DNA from: Bolinopsis microptera
Taxonomy: Eukaryota; Ctenophora; Tentaculata; Lobata; Bolinopsidae
Reading direction: 5' to 3'
DNA: 60,000 bases
NCBI RefSeq assembly: GCF_026151205.1
Contig: NC_087072.1
Location: 16,757,669-16,817,668 of the forward strand
Numbering within the stretch: the stretch's first letter is position 1; the number at the start of each line of letters is the position of its first letter. The position numbers and the translations under genes are program-made. Below are positions 48,501-58,063 of the stretch, in pieces. The notes below the pieces were generated by a model that was not told the origin of the DNA, did not search any database, and was given only the letters and a program-made list of their open reading frames with translations.

Positions 48501-51500
48501 TAATCCCATGGAAAAATATTGTTCCTAGCCGAAATTATTGCCCGTCAAAGGTCAGCGCTCATGTGTAATTGTATTGCGCGAGCGATTTTCAATCGTGCGC
48601 CCTGAAAATCGAGTCTAAAAATCTATCTGGGCACTTTCAAAAACATCTGTCACCGAAAAAATGTTAAAATTTGCCAAAAATCAGTTTTTGTGGCATAATT
48701 TGGTGGATAATTTTTGGAACGAGATGAAACTCCAGGATATGGTGTGCTATACCCTAACCTTTACTATCTGCCACTTTTTGTTTCGATTTAGGGCTAAATC
48801 TGGTGGATAAAAGTGAAACAGACCAATCCACTTCAGGTGGCCTTTAAAAATATTTAATTCCATCTAAACTCCTAAAATATGATTGAGACTTAACAATAAT
48901 CGTTATAACTTCATAATTTCATAAGTAGGGCCGGGATTTTTCTTAAGGGCCAAATTTGGTGGATATATTTTTTTACCTCTTTTTTAAGACTGTTATTTGT
49001 TAGCTAACATCAATTTACTGGTCTTAAAATGATGCAAAGGCAATGTTTAATCTATGGCATCAACTATGAAGTACCAGATTTAAGTTAAAAGGCTATTTTT
49101 GGTGGATATAAGTCAATATTAATTAGTTAAACACGTAAATGTTACCAAAATATCAATAAATAAGACATCATCATGATTAGAAACAGTTGAAAAAGATGAA
49201 ATATAAGATGTTGAACATTTATGCAAAAGGTACACTATGGCATTTTAAGCATTCAGGGCCAATTTGGTGGATAATTAACTCAAAAATACTTAAAATATCG
49301 ACCTGGATATTTTGATATCCATCAATTTTGGCCTTAAAAATCGGCTTGAGCTTATCACATTTTGTGCTGAACAAGAAAAAGGTCTAAACAAACCAATATC
49401 AGTGTATGATTTCATAATCGAGCAAATCTAAGGCCAGAAATAGTGGATAAAAAAGCAAATTTAACCGGTTTTAAGCTAATTTCTTAGGCATTTATCCACC
49501 AAAAACGGCCCTAAATGGAGAATGTTTGGAACGTTTACTTGAAACTATAGCCCTTCTTTTCGACCTCAGAGCAATGATTTTCAGCTCTTTCGACCTTAAG
49601 ATATAATTATTGGGCGTTGAAAGTGGATCACATACGTTATCAGTCAAGAAATCATTATTTCAATCACTGAGGTAGGTTATTCACATTTAATATCCACCAA
49701 TTTTAACCTTAAAAGTCGTCTTGGACTGAAAATTCTTTTGAACTGACTCAGCTAAGGGGATTTTCTATCTAGAAACAGTTGTAGTTTCATGATAGAACAC
49801 ATCTAGGGCCAAAAATAGTGGATACAAAAGCAAATTTTCCCGTTTTAGTACTTTTATCCACCAAAAACAGCTCTAATATAAAGGCTGAAAGGAAACAGTT
49901 TGTTAAGTTCGTATGAAACTATATCCATTCATTATGGCCCTAGAGCAATAATTGTATACATTTTCACCTTCTAGACGAGATAATTGGGGTCTAACAATGG
50001 ATAACCTGCATTATTGACTCAGAAATTGACTTAAAATTAAATCAATCTTGAAGCTCCAATATATCCACCAAAAATGGCCTAAAAATTAAATCTTCTATGC
50101 TATCATAAACTTGAAACGATTTCCAACCTGATCCGTTCACTGAGTAAAGCTGGTGAACTTGTTGACCAATATAATTTTTTCAGTTGAAAATTTTCGGTAT
50201 TGAATTTTATTTCATCGTTTTATTATCCACCATATCTAGCCTTAAAATTGAAATCTTTCTTTATTTTCGCCTTTTATCATAGAGGCATATCGATTTGCTA
50301 CAATTCTATCTTTAAATAATCACCATAAATTAACCACACGTAAAGTTACAGGCCAACAAATGATATATCCACCAAACCCCTCTGAAAAGTATATCCACCA
50401 TTATTAGCCCTGATTTAAATGCGTGTATCTCTGCTCATAGACATAGTAGACATTTTATTCTTTTTGTAAAAGTTAAACTATCGCAAATCCTATGCTGAAA
50501 AAAAGTTTAATCAAAATATTGAGTTTATCCACCAAATGAGAGCTTCCAGAAGTTGAAATTTTTCCCGTGACAGATTCGTTAACATAGTTTTTGAAAGTGC
50601 CCATCTTCTCCTACATTTTTTGAGCAATCACCTTGAAACTTTCAGGGTATCATGTTCTAAGGACCATTTGAAAGATTTCACTCGATCAGAATTTTAAGAT
50701 AGGCCTTAGAAAACTTTTTATTCCATTTTGAAAATCTTGGACCTCGTTTTTTGACGATTTTTCCAGGTCCAAGATTTTCAAAATGAAATAAAAAATTTTC
50801 TAAGGCCTATCTTAAAATTCTTATATAGTGAAATCTTCTAAATGGTCCTTAGAACATATCCTGAAAGTTTCAAGGTGATTGCTCAAAAAATATAGGAGAA
50901 GATAGATTTTTAGACTAGATTTTCAGGGCGCGCGATTAAAAATCGCTTGCGCAATACAATTACACATGAGTGCTGACCTTTGACCGGCAATCATTTCGGC
51001 TAGGAACAATATTTTTCCATGGGACCAAAAGCAGTGCAGATAGATATCATTCCCCTCTATCAGAAACAACTATAAAATCAATTTCGAGAGAAATTTCATA
51101 AAGACCTTCACTGCCCCCTTAATAAATATAACGGTAAGATTTATGATCAGCAGATAGTTGTTATCTGATCTTCTCAGCATAAAAACAAAGATCGATCACA
51201 AAAATAGCTCACCGTCCCTTGCAGCAAGCTTCGTGTATGGGAGTAAACTGCCAGAGGTCACACGCGTTCACATTAGCGCCGTGTTGTATCAGTAGTTCAG
51301 TCATCTCAAAGTGACCATAGGAGCAAGCGTTATGTAGCGGAACTAATCCTCTGTGGCACGAGGAAACTGTTGTTAGTATTCCACAATTTTACAGTATACA
51401 CCCCTTGCTGTAGGGGGTTTCCTAAAAAAGCGCGTCCTTAGTTTTTCTGAGGAGCAATTTTGGAGGGGGCGCCTAGGAAGAAAATTGTAACTTTCTTGAT

Positions 51501-54500
51501 GTGGGAATGCAGGCAATATGTAGCAGAACAAAATAACATCCCCCAGGATCTGAAGATCTACTTACCCCTTATCCTTAGCCTGAACATCAGCCCCGTATTT
51601 AAGTAGAAGCTGAACGATCCTAGTGCGGTTATACCCTGCAGCTAGGTGTAGAGGGGTACTCTTCCTCCCGTCCTCCGCATGACAGTTCACATTGAGGGGG
51701 GTAAGCAGAGCTGCTAGCTTCTCCTCGTTACCGTTCCTTGCTGCTTCCAACATCTCGTCCTTCTTGTACTCACCTGGATAAGGGCCAGTTATTATTACGG
51801 GAGTAATATTAATAATCGCATATTATGTATTATGTAATAGTCGCATATTATGTGTAATAGTCGCATATTATGTATAATAGTCGCATATTATGTAATAGTC
51901 TCATATTATGCTCTTAATTAATTAGGTTCATATTATTATTGTCATCTTCACACTAATAAGCAATAATCAGAACACAGTTGAACTTGGTAAATTAGTGACC
52001 TTTTAGCACGGATTTGCAGATAGGTTCAGCAAGATCCAGCGCAGTACTCCCTTCTGTATTCTTTATTGTCGGGTCGGCTTTGTTTTGGAGTAACACTGTA
52101 ATATGAGGCAATGTTTATCATATCATGTGCATGGTGATAAATGTGGATTGTGGGAATTTTAAATTGAAAGGTTAACAATTTCTCATAATTTCCTGGCTAA
52201 AATTAACAATTTCCTGGCTAAAATGAACAACTTTCTTTAACTTCCTGTCTAAAATGAACCATGTCCCATAACTTCCTGGCAAAGTGGGAATCCCAATTCA
52301 GTAAACTATTCGTCCGTGTTAAAAGCTGTCCGAACACATTCCTGCAGTTGCAACAATGAACAACATGTGAGTGACGAGAGTTGCCGACTAATAATGTTAA
52401 AATCCCCCCACAAAATAGCGGCTTGTCACGGGACACACAGACACGGAATCACGACAAGTACGATATGCCAGGAAAAAACACGATCGTACCAGCCCGGGAC
52501 ACTTTCGCGCCGGGATTTAAACTCAACTATGGCTTTTGGGGGCCAAGCAGATAGTTTAATATAACCGGGTATCCTAATTATAGGTCATCTTTAACTAGTT
52601 GAGCGTTTCTATTTTCAATCGGAATATTTTATATCAGGAATAACTGGGATATATTAAGATATGTTTTCTGATATATTAGGATACATATTATCAACTATCA
52701 AGGGATATATTATTAGGATATGTCATATGTCATAATATATCTAATGAAATATTGGAATGTTTTTGTCATCATTATCAATAGAGCTGGAGGTCGATAATTG
52801 GTGTTATTTTCACATAAGAACGGAATGGAATGACAGGATGACATACCAATCAATAATAAGCTTATCATAACACATTCAGACATACCAGCAGTTTTCCTGT
52901 TCATGACGTCATAAGCTTTGTTTTACGAATGGAAAAACTTTCTCAAAGTTCAGTCGACATTTTAACTAAATAATCATTTTATACTCTCAACACTATACTG
53001 CAGAACTGAAATACATGTGAATTTAGTGGACCTGAAATATATCCAAGAAAATGTGAGACGGTCTCTTGTTCATTGTTACACATAGTACAATAGGACAGGT
53101 ACTGGTGCTAGATTTGCAGGTGGTACAACTAGCTTCATCGCTAGATATCACAATATCATATTGTTTAGCACTGACAGCTTAATTTGATGACGTCATTTCT
53201 GTCAAAATAAACGGTGATAGTTAAACAGGAGCCCCACTAAGTCGTTTGATTCAGGTCACGTGATAGTGGTGTCACGTGACGTGGGAACTAAAACCACTTA
53301 CCCCTATTTAGCTTTAAAACTTAGTTAATACATAGAATATTGATAAAATTAGTTAACATCTCATACACGATGAACGTCCAATCATGTTCCTATACTATTC
53401 CTCCAATTAAATTTAGATTACTACGTTCATGGCTGCACCGGGGCAGGTTTTCCGGAGAGATGTCATAATACAGCTTTATAAAATGTTGCCCTAGCTGCAA
53501 TATTGTGAGACAAGTTAAACCATTATAATAGCAGGACTTGTAAGTGTTTAGCAGCAACCAGGGGCAAAGTTGCAACCTTGTGACAGCAATGAACCACGTA
53601 ATTTGTGTGAAGGTTAAATTGTTCCTGAGGTCGTGAACCGACAACTTATAGGTCACGTGACATCACTATCACGTGACGTATCCATGTAACCACAAAGCTC
53701 ATTACCATGGTTACGTTATATAATATGAGAGAATAATATCCTTGTGCTCACAGCGGGCTATACACCGAGATTAGATGACTTGCTTGATAATAGTGTTGTA
53801 GCTGACAGTCACATTCACCTGCCAGCAGCGTTACTTGTGTGGACACAGTATTTATATTAGTTGAGCTATGAGTGTGTGCGTGTGTTTGTAACTGAATGTT
53901 TGTGGTTGTTGTCTTTAAGTGTGTCATGTGTGTATGTGTAGAGTGTATGTGTTGCATGAGTGTAGATCTGGTGATGACTCAATACTTGCCAATACAAACA
54001 AATAAAATGTTAATTACATCAATCAACGTGGGAAATTACTATGAACATTTTAATAGTAAAAAGCTTTTATAATCTTTCCAGAAAAATGTTGGTGAGAGAA
54101 AATATAAGGCCAAATTTTGTTTGTTCCCATTTTATCAATGAACGATGGATGTTACTGGACTCCAATTTTACTCAAAATCAAGGTATAGTTTAGACGGTCT
54201 TCCAGTTGCTATGCATATATTATACATGTTATATCCTGACAACGTGGGAGTTTTGCAGCAGGTGATCTCGCAGGATGGCACTTAGAGACGTGCTTCGTGG
54301 ACAATAATAAATCATGGAGAGAACCATAGTTGCAGCTAAAGGCTCATAATTAGAGTTCACTAGCGTACTACTAGCGGTTAAACTTCATGGCTGATTTTGT
54401 CGGTAATGTTGTTATTTATAGTAACTACAAATTGATAGCAGACGTAATACCGGGGGGAGTCGTTTAATACCAGTCGTAAATCATAATTGGATACCATTAT

Positions 54501-56380
54501 ACGTCAAACGTAAAAGAGCAATATATAAGATTATGAAAGAAATTTATGTGTCCTCAAACGAGCTGTATTCTGACTGGCAGCTACCAGGACCGCCACAGAT
54601 ATTGCTTAATTAAACTCACCAAATCTCTCAAATCTACAGCCTAATAACTGGTTAAAGCAATAAAAAGGTCACGTGTGATGAACTAAAATGTCACGTGTGA
54701 TGAACTAACATGTCACGTGTGATGAACTAACATGTCACGTGTGATGAACTAACCGATGCAGACGTCCACTTTTCCCTTGATGGCAGCCTCGTGAAGGGGC
54801 GTGTAGCTCCAGTTGTCGCGTGCGTTAGGGTCCGCACCGTGTGTCAGCAGTAGTAATACCACGTCACTGTGTCCAAAGGAGCAGGCGTTGTGGAGCGGCA
54901 CCAATCCACCTGCAATATGATTTGGTTAAAATATTATCATAGAAATGAAAGTTTGATAAAAAACAATCAGCCAATAACTATTTTTGTAACAGTCCCTTCT
55001 ATTCATGTTCAACCTTCATGATAAACTGCACAACAGTTTCTCAAAGAAATTTGCTCGCCTTTTAAGATTTCTCTCCTTAACGACGAAACCGAAAAACACT
55101 TCTCTGGACAGATAAATGACAATAATTCACGGCACTTGTTTTTATGTTACATAGTGTTATCTATATCACAGAGTGCTATTTATATTACAGCTAGATGAAT
55201 GACTACACTAAAACCACCAGAGTGTAGACCTCACAGTGGTATCACAGAAGCACAGAGCATTGTAACACTGTTACAACAGTGCTGTGCAGTGTGCATGGTG
55301 TTCCTCTAATAATATAATCTAGCTTCTATTGTGGAACTGGCGAGTGTATAGCTGTACAGCAAGAGAACCAGACAAATCATGGCAATGAGAGCTCTATTAT
55401 CGAGCTCGTTAATTGGTTACAACCCTACTGGTGATATTTAATACATAGTGTGGTCGGTATTGTACTTATCCTTTGTAATGAGGATACCGCCTTCCTTTCA
55501 TGAGCCTGGAAGTGATATAGTACTCTTCGGATTGATGATTGAACTTGAAGCCGGACAAGAGAGACACGGTTTTAAAAATAGGAATGATATTATCATATCA
55601 TGAGCTGCCATTCAAACCAGCCCATCTTAGAGAGTTAAATATAGAGCAGGATATGTTACAAACAAGTCACGTTGTGAGTGGCATGTGGTGTCTTACCGTC
55701 ATCTGTAGCCTGGACATCAGCATGACATTGAATCAGATACTCAACAACATTCTTCCTGCCAAAACCTGGGGTACAATTATGTTAGATTTAACATTATACC
55801 TCAGTATAAGATCTGAGAGGTAAGGAAGCATTCACGACGGTATGTTTTAATTTGCTGTAAAATAGGAGTAATCAAGCTACTGTGAACTATGCATTATATT
55901 ATGGACTAGTATGTAGTCATAAAACATTCCCAACACGTGCACCAAAGTCCAAAATATTCTCATTTTTCAATTCATTGAACGAATTCTACTATTTAAAATC
56001 GATAGCTCAACTTGAAAGCTTTTGTCTTATAGAATATGTAGACTGTGGAGTAATGAAAACGTTGAACTATGCAATAGGTCATAGCATGCTTTAAAGAAGA
56101 AGAACAAACAAAACGCAGTCAATAATACGAGTCATGCTTCTCAAGATTACACAAAGGTTTTTAAGTGTAATCTGAAAACTTGTTCTGTAATATGATACGA
56201 ACCGGCAGCAAAGTGTAGAGGACTCGACTTTCTACCACTCTTATCTTTTAGATTAGCATTGGTAGTGTTGATGAGTTTCTTGATGAGAGCAAGGTTGCCG
56301 TTACGACACGCGTCAAATGCTTCGTTACCGGCTGAACTTACACCTCCCCGGGGCACTGTCCGGTTACTTCTGCCAGCCAT
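33564..56380 (-). CDS. TNKS: tankyrase, complete
   Basis: Exons, 5' to 3' on minus: 56380-56203, 55765-55697, 54909-54754, 52095-52000, 51773-51566, 51350-51213, 43583-43468, 42626-42489, 36011-35860, 35687-33564; phases agree and give 1124 aa, close to human TNKS2 (1166). Ankyrin repeats of five clusters fill about 20-800 ([24 protein letters not shown]). SAM domain about 836-895; PARP catalytic domain about 925-1124. The H-Y-E triad reads as H996, Y1036 and E1103, spaced as in human tankyrase. The zinc ligands C1046, H1049, C1054 and C1057 are present. So it should be an active poly-ADP-ribosyltransferase acting on axin, TRF1-type and other partners bound through ankyrin clusters. The last exon (2.1 kb) carries clusters IV-V, SAM and PARP unsplit. 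Three introns are very large and hold other elements and a GPCR gene. The human N-terminal HPS extension of TNKS1 is absent. Start: ATG 56380, preceded by an out-of-frame upstream ATG. Confidence 0.95.
37219..37845 (+). repeat. 52-bp minisatellite, ~12 units
   Basis: Unit TGCACTATGTTGCAACTTTA, then CACC, a variable dinucleotide (TAGAA/TATAA/TACAA), and CTACAATACTATGTTTGCTTACT. Period 52, so the frame shifts each unit; all three + frames stay open for long stretches, which explains the overlapping frames. Intronic, no sign of expression. Confidence 0.95.
38644..38690 (+). repeat. 15-bp tandem triplicate
   Basis: GTTATCTTAAACCTT repeated three times, with a degenerate fourth start. Confidence 0.85.
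38911..39540. mobile_element. dispersed repeat beginning ACTAGTGTAACCC
   Basis: Begins ACTAGTGTAACCCGGCCTAC, related to 29699 onward (ACTAGTGTAACCCGTGCC), with further shared words (AAGTATGAACTC, AACAGACCG) near 30880-31010. Ends near an (AC)n/AGACACAC tract at about 39485-39525. Type unknown. Confidence 0.5.
39733..40488. mobile_element. 756-bp foldback element with ~150-bp inverted arms
   Basis: Left arm 39733 to about 39886, right arm about 40345-40488. Arms contain GCAGTATCGAGATAGCCCGA, four or five tandem GTCCGCGGACCACT-type units, CAGATCATATTACTGTATAA and CCCTGAATCAAGCAGG, each mirrored on the other side. A 28-bp direct repeat (CCCCTGAATCAAGCAGGGTT) occurs twice in the left part. No coding frame. 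GC-rich palindromic GTCCGCGGAC sits within otherwise AT-rich DNA. Confidence 0.9.
40819..40851. repeat. perfect 33-bp palindrome
   Basis: Arms TTTTCTTCCATTAGCA and its exact complement with one base between. Just upstream a 16-bp TCGGGGCTACTTTCAG occurs twice. Confidence 0.9.
40925..41195 (-). mobile_element. tRNA-derived SINE candidate
   Basis: On minus, GGCAGTGGCTCAGTCGGTTA starts at about 41192. Box A TGGCTCAGTCGG is at 41187-41176 and box B GGTCCAAATCC at 41134-41124, spaced as in a tRNA promoter. The anticodon region does not fold as a clean tRNA, and about 200 bases of unrelated body follow. Hence a SINE rather than a functional tRNA. Confidence 0.65.
41285..41333. repeat. 49-bp near-perfect palindrome
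   Basis: CCATTCTACTTCATTCTAGT against ACTAGAATGAAGTATAATGG around a TATATTATAT centre. Confidence 0.9.
41648..41763. repeat. ~115-bp hairpin
   Basis: Arms share GAAATAAAACTCTAACATGT and TACTTGATA on the left with their complements on the right (TATCAAGTACAT, GTTAGAGTTTTATTTC, CGATTTTCTA), separated by about 11 bases. No coding content. Confidence 0.85.
42001..42215 (+). repeat. 21-bp minisatellite, ~10 units
   Basis: Unit TGTACAATGTGGAGATTTGC plus T; some units have GTAGAG. Divisible by three, so LYNVEIC-type frames stay open. Lies in the tankyrase intron, about 275 bases from the 42489 exon. Confidence 0.95.
43584..46008. other. tankyrase intron upstream of nested GPCR
   Basis: No exon of known family. 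An open frame at 44594-44845 (83 codons, +) has no recognisable features. The GPCR promoter should be within the last few hundred bases; none was recognised. Confidence 0.4.
46009..47654 (+). CDS. rhodopsin-class GPCR nested in tankyrase intron
   Basis: Exons 46009-46189, 46331-46518, 46789-46897, 47083-47654; phases 1, 0 and 1 join to 349 aa. TM1-2 come from exon 1 ([14 protein letters not shown], Asp 2.50 present), TM3 from exon 2 with a Cys pair (KVCCIF), TM4 from exon 3 (GTWGVAVGY) and TM5-7 from exon 4. TM6 has FYLSHWPS in the CWxP region, and TM7 ends DPVIY (277-281) in place of NPxxY. The TM3 end reads N109-Q110-F111 where DRY is expected, so the conserved Arg 3.50 is missing. The N-terminus is about ten residues, and the tail is Ser/Arg-rich. 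Ligand unknown; class A membership is clear, subfamily not assigned. It is antisense to tankyrase in its largest intron. Confidence 0.88.
47655..48407. other. GPCR 3' flank in tankyrase intron
   Basis: AT-rich; an AATAAA-type signal near 47923 (ATAATAAAGG) may end the GPCR transcript. Nothing else recognised. Confidence 0.4.
48408..51122. mobile_element. 2.7-kb non-autonomous TIR element, TTAA ends
   Basis: Left end TTAAGGGGGCAG and right end CTGCCCCCTTAA. The inverted arms match for roughly 230 bases, to about 48640 and 50900 (for example TCTCGAAATTGATTTTATAG, TTGTATTGCGCGAGCGATTT). TTAA at both edges fits piggyBac- or Kolobok-like target sites. No transposase frame. The interior carries about 15 copies of a motif near AGGGCCAAATTTGGTGGATA. 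Copies point right at 48711, 48801, 48957, 49101, 49264 and 49441, and left at 49492, 49691, 49853, 50061, 50223, 50365, 50391 and 50525. The right end lies 91 bases from tankyrase exon 51213. Confidence 0.85.
50603..50903. repeat. 300-bp internal hairpin
   Basis: Arms about 140 bases, starting ATCTTCTCCTA and including GAGCAATCACCTTGAAACTT, TAAGATAGGCCTTAGAAAAC and GATTTTCAAAATG on the matching side. The loop is about 25 bases, centred near 50752. Part of the right side of the TTAA element, continuing into its right TIR. Confidence 0.9.
51812..51912 (+). repeat. ~25-bp AT-rich tandem repeat
   Basis: TAATAGTCGCATATTATGTA repeated about four times with length variation, in a tankyrase intron next to exon 51566-51773. 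Confidence 0.85.
53254..53679. repeat. inverted pair of double CACGTG sites
   Basis: 53254-53282 (GGTCACGTGATAGTGGTGTC, then ACGTGACGT) and 53651-53679 are inverted copies with about one mismatch in 25. Each holds two TCACGTGA-type sites, the GTCACGTGAC form being the CLEAR/M-box consensus of TFEB/MITF factors. May be the ends of a small element or a regulatory cluster. Confidence 0.6.
54669..54753. repeat. 22-bp tandem repeat abutting a tankyrase splice donor
   Basis: Four units of TCACGTGTGATGAACTAACATG starting at 54669, 54691, 54713 and 54735. On minus the unit reads GTTAGTTCATCACACGTGA. The last unit supplies the real donor of exon 54754-54909 (GTTAGT). Confidence 0.9.
54910..55696. other. 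tankyrase intron, nothing recognised
   Basis: AT-rich intron between exons 2 and 3, no repeat or exon recognised. Confidence 0.4.
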
Positions 56381-58063
56381 TCATTCATAATTCTAGTGAG
56401 GGAGAGTTTATTAGAATGTGAATCGGGAATCATTGAGGGCTGATCTCATGCAAATGGTATAGTTTATAGTTTTATATTTGAGACGAAACGTCCAGAGGTA
56501 TTCTACAGTAGTATTTCAGCCAGTAAGATATCCAAGAGCTCGCGTGTTTACAAAATTTAATAAACCTGTCAATGTCAGAAACAACTTAATGACATTCAGG
56601 CATGTCTCAAGGTTATTTCTAATACGGATCACAACACGGTTTGGCACTTAAATCTTTTGAGAGATAACTTGTGCGTGACTAGATTAAGTGACGCAAGAGC
56701 ACAATTCTTTGAAACAACGTGATCCGCACATTCAATACAGCAATTTGTTGGTTGGTATTTAAAATTCATGAGCTTAAATCTTAATGTTTTTTATAAAGAC
56801 CAATTTTATGAGCTTTCATAAAATTCAGTTTATCGGGACACGAGGAGTAAAAGTTGAAACAGCAAACTATAAAAACGCCGCATAGAGATTCACATAGAGG
56901 CTGAATGGCTGGATAAATGAGGGAGTATTAGATAATGCTGTCCGTGTAATTATACTCTATTTGGTCAACGTTGCATTCTGAAATTGCGTTGCAGTGGGGG
57001 CCCTCAATAAACGGGAGCTCACGGCACGCCCTCCAACATACGCTGCTTAATCAGCGGACCAGATAACGTGGGGAACGTTATCTCACGTTTTGGTACCGTG
57101 AAAAAGGTGGGGCGAGACGTGGCATGATCTGGTATTATGAAATATGAAAACTACAACGCGGATTTGAAATATGGTCATTTTGGCAACTCAGTGAAAATTA
57201 CCAACAATCGGACGCAAGATCTTGATAGAGACAGCTGGTGTAGATAATAAATATCATACAGGTTTCGGATGGCAATATGTAAGTAATAAAAACAAAGGAG
57301 CTAGATTAACTTTTTGTTGATGTCAAAGTGAACAAATTATCCGTGAACTGAAACGTGAATAACAGGTAACTTGAGTTACATATGTAAACAGTTTGATAAG
57401 CAAAGCTTGGCACTAGTCCTGACTTTATATATTAAGGTCGAAGCTTCATAGTTCTGACTTCCAACTACTTCGAGAGTTCGAGTGACAGATGAATTTACAT
57501 GACTGGCGTTATCATACCTGAATCCACAGTCTTTAAGTATCTAAAATGTTCATATTGTCACCATGCTATCAGAGTCATTTGTTGAGCATAAATCGTTTAG
57601 TAGGAACGATGACTAGCAAAAATTATTGACGTCATACACTTGCTCTTAAACCTAATTCTAATACCAAGATGATAGTTCAAGGATCGAGCACCTTGCAGAA
57701 TTCTTAGAACCTCTAAAGTTGCTCCCAAGAAACACACGGAGAGTAAACTATGACAGGAACATAAGGAGGATTATCCTCAAAGGTTTACCGACTCACTGGA
57801 CATATTATGTCCTATAAACAGCGAAAATGGAACTTAATCTCACACTATTTGACATTAGTTTAGAAAATTTAGAAGCAATGAAGAACATTATAATACTTCT
57901 ATAAAGAATCTTACAATACAATGCAAATCAAATTATCATATAATTGCAGTAATTTCAGGGTCCTGAAAATGTACAAAACAGAGCTTGTAAATAATATTCG
58001 TTTAGCCAGTAAACGTCAAGAAGAGTGTCCACTAATTGGCTCGCCACTCTCCAGTCTCATAAA
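56381..58063. other. spacer between PSMD11 3' end and tankyrase start
   Basis: Both genes run leftward, 1.7 kb apart. The tankyrase promoter should lie here; no TATA or other core element could be assigned. An AG immediately before the first exon (CTCACTAG, about 56392) could be the acceptor of a 5' UTR intron. No open frame of note. Confidence 0.45.

Larger units (their letters stand above)
52096..54753. other. tankyrase intron, E-box repeats, no gene
   Basis: No exon seen. Contains the inverted CACGTG pair at 53254-53679 and the 22-bp repeat at 54669-54753. The (ACAC/TGTG) tract near 53870-53950 is a simple repeat. Confidence 0.5.

Noticed and set aside
49492-50534. TTATCCACCA motifs resembling bacterial DnaA boxes
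   Set aside because: Eukaryotic context and an inverted-repeat element explain them; the resemblance to TTATCCACA is coincidental.
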